From NCBI RefSeq assembly GCF_024462775.1, contig NZ_JANGCE010000023.1, positions 1 through 59,840 on the forward strand: a DNA stretch of 59,840 nucleotides, given 5' to 3'. The notes beneath the pieces were generated by a model. The model ran no database searches and had not been told where the DNA came from. It was given only the letters and a program-made list of their open reading frames with translations. Numbering within the stretch: position 1 is the stretch's first letter; every line of letters begins with the position of its first letter. Below are positions 57,452 to 59,840 of this stretch, piece by piece. Origin of the DNA: Butyricicoccus faecihominis. GTDB taxonomy: Bacteria; Bacillota; Clostridia; Oscillospirales; Butyricicoccaceae. Made by a program: the position numbers and the translations under genes.

Positions 57452-58315
57452 TTAGTAGATGTTTGCGTCGGCAATTACCTGCCACGCATAATTTGCATTC
57501 AAATCTGCCCCTCCGCCATCCACCCGGATTCCATTAAATCCGTTTTGGTTTAAAGTCGCGGTGTTTACAAAACATTTTCCGGTCAGCGTATCCGAGGCAC
57601 TCCCCCATTCAGACACGGTGTTTTCCGTACCGTTCATGGAAATAATCTTAACGGTCGGCGCAATTCGCATTTGGACTGGAAAATCCACGCGGCCAAGAAT
57701 CCATTCATTCACGTACATGCTGCTTTTTAGCTGACAGCCATTCGTACCCGCACCGGAAATATAGAAGTACCTTTGACATTTCGCCAGCTCTTGCTGGTAG
57801 TTCGGCGGGGAATCATATGCAAGGGTAGAGACGGGGCCGAGTTCGAGTTTTGCACGGTAGAGCTTTTTCACCTTCGTGTCACTCGAATCAATCCACACTT
57901 TAAACTTTGAGTCTGCGTTTAAAACAAATGTGTTCGTCAAAATTTGTTTTGTTTGCGATAGCGTTGCGCTCACAGTCGGTGTCCAATTAGGCTCGATGCT
58001 CAAATTCCCGCTTATTTTAAGATTGGCATCCTCGTCCGATGATGCTTCGACCGATAGCGTGTAAATTCCCGCATTCAATTCTTTTTCAAAATTTTGCACA
58101 AACCTATGTCCGCTCCACGTAATACACCCATCACCGATGGTCAACGTTCCCGACACCACATCGTTCCAGTAGTCGACCATCCAGCGATCTATACTATATT
58201 TTCCTACCGCCGCATAGCTCTCTTTTCCTCGCTGGTTGATTGGGTTCCCAAAATACCAGTTATCCAACATATTCGGATTGCTCTGCGGCATACCGCTACC
58301 ATGCACGTTAATCAT
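57452..58315 (-). CDS. Phage tail fibre / receptor-binding protein, paralogue 1
   Basis: 287 residues from ATG 58315 (AGGCGG eight bases upstream; GTG 58324 three codons earlier is possible). N-terminus MINVHGSGMPQSNPNM, INQRG, a variable beta-rich middle, KLELGPVSTLAYDSPP, then KCQRY, and C-terminus IADANIY. The framing motifs are shared with the paralogue at 58905-59750, while the interior differs. DNA GC is lower than in the neighbours. A G12 tract on the coding strand (58352-58363) and a GGCGGT/ACCGCC hairpin precede the start. Confidence 0.8.
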   Translation of the reverse strand: MINVHGSGMPQSNPNMLDNWYFGNPINQRGKESYAAVGKYSIDRWMVDYWNDVVSGTLTIGDGCITWSGHRFVQNFEKELNAGIYTLSVEASSDEDANLKISGNLSIEPNWTPTVSATLSQTKQILTNTFVLNADSKFKVWIDSSDTKVKKLYRAKLELGPVSTLAYDSPPNYQQELAKCQRYFYISGAGTNGCQLKSSMYVNEWILGRVDFPVQMRIAPTVKIISMNGTENTVSEWGSASDTLTGKCFVNTATLNQNGFNGIRVDGGGADLNANYAWQVIADANIY

Positions 58316-58363
58316 GGCGGTCACCGCCTAACGGGTAATTAGGGGTTTTTACCCCCCCCCCCC
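58303..58363 (-). promoter_or_regulatory. Homopolymer tract and hairpin ahead of tail-fibre paralogue 1
   Basis: On the coding strand: G12 (58352-58363), TAAAAACCCC, then a GGCGGT-G-ACCGCC dyad touching the ATG. The tract can pair with the CCCC downstream. A TAG codon lies in frame between tract and start, so the tract cannot be translated into this protein. Confidence 0.7.
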
Positions 58364-58383
58364 ATATTTTTACAGTTTTAGCC

Positions 58384-58539
58384 TTATGCATTGTGGTTTA
58401 CCTCCTGCTGCATCATTCCGGTCAGCTCCGCATATTCCGCTTCGGTGATCTTTTCAGCCGCAAAGAAGATATCAAGCTTCTCGGACATTCCGACGGTCTG
58501 TCCGCGTTCGATCATGCGCTTTAAAGTTCTGTACAACAT
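58384..58539 (-). CDS. XkdX-like small phage protein
   Basis: 51 residues: MLYRTLKRMIERG, SEKLDIFFAAEKITEAEYAEL. The last part is the pattern of XkdX proteins, which lie just after tail-fibre-region genes. It begins 3 bases after the upstream stop. Function unknown. Confidence 0.8.
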   Translation of the reverse strand: MLYRTLKRMIERGQTVGMSEKLDIFFAAEKITEAEYAELTGMMQQEVNHNA

Positions 58540-58541
58540 TC

Positions 58542-58892
58542 TTATACCCCCAATTCAAGCAAAGTTAATCTGTATTCATGGTCTACCAACAGCGCGTCCG
58601 CATCTTCTTGCGCGGTGGGCGCGGGGCTGGGCTTCGCCGCCACATCTGCCGCGATCTCATCGGCGCTGCGCTCCACGGCTCCGCTGCCCTCTAGCTTATA
58701 CTTGTACACACCGTCACCGGTAGTCAGGCTGTCAAAATACTGGCTCTGCGCGTGGGCGTAGTGGTCGCCGTAGCCCTCATCGATCTGCACCCAGCCGGTG
58801 GGGTCGGTAATAAAGATGCTACTGCCTACAGCGGTAATACGGGATTGGTCGTCTACTTTGACGTAGACTTTGATGGGTTTTTGTTCTGTCAT
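58542..58892 (-). CDS. Phage tail-region protein
   Basis: 116 residues, AAGGAGG before the ATG. KVYVKVDDQSRITAVGSSIFITD, TGWVQIDEGYGDHYAHAQSQYF and YKYKLEGSGAVERSADEI: a pattern common in Firmicutes prophages between tail fibre and XkdX-like genes. Probably a fibre-associated or chaperone-like protein; not assigned further. Confidence 0.75.
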   Translation of the reverse strand: MTEQKPIKVYVKVDDQSRITAVGSSIFITDPTGWVQIDEGYGDHYAHAQSQYFDSLTTGDGVYKYKLEGSGAVERSADEIAADVAAKPSPAPTAQEDADALLVDHEYRLTLLELGV

Positions 58893-58904
58893 TTTGGTTC
58901 CTCC

Positions 58905-59750
58905 TTAGTAGATTTCTGCATCTCCGATTATGGTTGCTTCATAAATTTTTCCGGGCTGAAATTCGGACACAATATCACTAATTTCTATTGACGTACGCCC
59001 ACCGAGATAGCTCTCATTCCATGACACAAGGCTTCCTTCTGCACGGCTATTGTCTTGTGAACATCGGAAATTGACATGCTGCCCTTCAGTCGCCCCATTT
59101 ACTATTACTGTTGGGGTAGTCCGTTTAGTGGCTTTCCAAGGCTGCATCACTAAACATTTATTATTATCGACACCATAAAGTGTTTTGGGGTGGTATCCGG
59201 CAGTATGAAGCGTTTCACTCGAAATCACCTCATAATACCTCTGGCATTTCAGTAACTCCGTGGCGGGGTCGGGTGGTGAGTCGTAGGCAAGCGTCGATAC
59301 TGGGCCAAGCTCAAGCTTTGCGCGCAACGGCCTAAAGCTTCCAGTACCCCAAACGAAAACACCATGCAGAACGTCGCTCACTGTAAAAGTGTACGTATTG
59401 ATTCCGTTGCGAATCCGTATGTCTCTGTGTGTTTCTGCCGTAGCGCCCGAATCAGTTAAGTACATTCCATCAGTTGTTACGTTTTCGCACTCCAGACTTA
59501 GGGTAACGGTTTGACCCGCGATTCCCGACATCTCCAAGCCTTGCGAAAACCAACTATTGTTCAAGGTTACCGTGTCAATTCCGTCTGTACGCGTTGTGAG
59601 CGTTCCACCATCTTGCACGAGCCTCCACCGGTCTACCGTATACGCATGGCCGCTATAAGTACTCTGTCCCCTCTGGTTTATCTGAAACCACGGGTTAATA
59701 AGCAAATTCGAGTTGCTCTGCGGCAGGCCGCTGCCATGTACGTTAATCAT
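58905..59750 (-). CDS. Phage tail fibre / receptor-binding protein, paralogue 2
   Basis: 281 residues from ATG 59750 (GTG 59759 alternative). It shares MINVHGSGLPQSNSNL, INQRGQ, KLELGPVSTLAYDSPPD, LKCQRYYE and the terminal DAEIY with paralogue 1, with a different interior (about 40-130 and 170-270). Upstream, the same spacer is followed by a long run of C on the coding strand, which reaches the window end. Here the frame stays open through the spacer and the tract. Confidence 0.8.
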   Translation of the reverse strand: MINVHGSGLPQSNSNLLINPWFQINQRGQSTYSGHAYTVDRWRLVQDGGTLTTRTDGIDTVTLNNSWFSQGLEMSGIAGQTVTLSLECENVTTDGMYLTDSGATAETHRDIRIRNGINTYTFTVSDVLHGVFVWGTGSFRPLRAKLELGPVSTLAYDSPPDPATELLKCQRYYEVISSETLHTAGYHPKTLYGVDNNKCLVMQPWKATKRTTPTVIVNGATEGQHVNFRCSQDNSRAEGSLVSWNESYLGGRTSIEISDIVSEFQPGKIYEATIIGDAEIY

Positions 59751-59783
59751 GGCGGGCACCGCCTTTGGAGTAATTAGGGGATT

Positions 59784-59840
<57 letters not shown>

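Noticed and set aside
58352-58363. Frame-based phase variation of tail-fibre paralogue 1
   Set aside because: A TAG codon lies in frame between the tract and the start, so tract length cannot switch this reading frame.

Overview
The window is a high-GC, gene-dense stretch from a Gram-positive anaerobe. It most resembles a gut Clostridia member (Oscillospiraceae/Butyricicoccaceae type). The clues are a BirA-operator bioYBD operon, FeoA/FeoA/FeoB with flavodoxin and a DUF3793 protein, an AbrB/SpoVT-like regulator, LytTR and Bce-type signalling, S-layer-homology proteins, and a UvrD helicase fused to an EndoQ-like nuclease. No rRNA or complete tRNA gene was found. The right edge ends in an uninterrupted G run, so the window probably reaches a contig end.

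Layout. 0-2.7 kb: tandem palindromic promoter repeats, an exported GH73-type wall hydrolase and a 57-residue protein. 2.7-5.9 kb: a dispersed repeat, then (minus strand) bioY-bioB-bioD followed closely by a chloramphenicol-acetyltransferase-like gene, all behind one BirA-type operator. 6.0-13.2 kb: an OmpR-type regulator, an exported anchored protein and a 7TM GHKL kinase, translationally coupled, then a large SLH surface protein. 13.3-16.7 kb: AbrB-like regulator, an orphan LytTR protein and a divergent AgrA/AgrC-like pair. 16.7-18.6 kb: a Tet(M)-like GTPase. 18.9-23.3 kb: iron genes (feoA, feoA, feoB, Cys-rich FeoB partner; flavodoxin and DUF3793) whose two promoters share GTTAG-N6-CTAAC boxes. 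23.4-26.7 kb: Cys-rich pentapeptide protein, an OmpR/HisKA pair and a small acidic exported protein whose promoter carries a direct-repeat operator. 27-30.2 kb: nitroreductase, then a coupled minus-strand operon (UPF0291, CCA-adding enzyme, HD protein, YjbQ). 30.3-35.8 kb: O-acetylhomoserine sulfhydrylase, GNAT, DUF1905, MATE exporter, HD protein and a membrane protein. 36-43.6 kb: EndoQ-UvrD fusion, then a BceRS-BceAB-type module.

43.6-54.3 kb looks like an inserted island. It is bounded by two copies of a ~75-bp hairpin repeat and by tRNA-3'-end-like fragments. It carries a dCache hybrid kinase, a solute-binding lipoprotein without a permease, a huge PAS/GGDEF/hybrid kinase and a divergent two-domain GntR-like regulator, with a truncated DNA-alkylation-repair gene at its edge. 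54.4-59.8 kb is the end of a prophage: XRE repressor and ImmA peptidase, amidase, holin, XhlA-like protein, XkdX-like protein, and two tail-fibre paralogues with a homopolymer tract at the same place ahead of each start.

The gene content is dominated by envelope sensing and iron/biotin supply, and the intergenic regions hold at least three families of palindromic repeats. Best candidates for new biology: the EndoQ-UvrD fusion with two sliding-clamp-binding motifs, the permease-less sensory island, the tail-fibre homopolymer pair, and the shared metal-box regulon. All functions are inferred from reading protein sequence; no database search was run.
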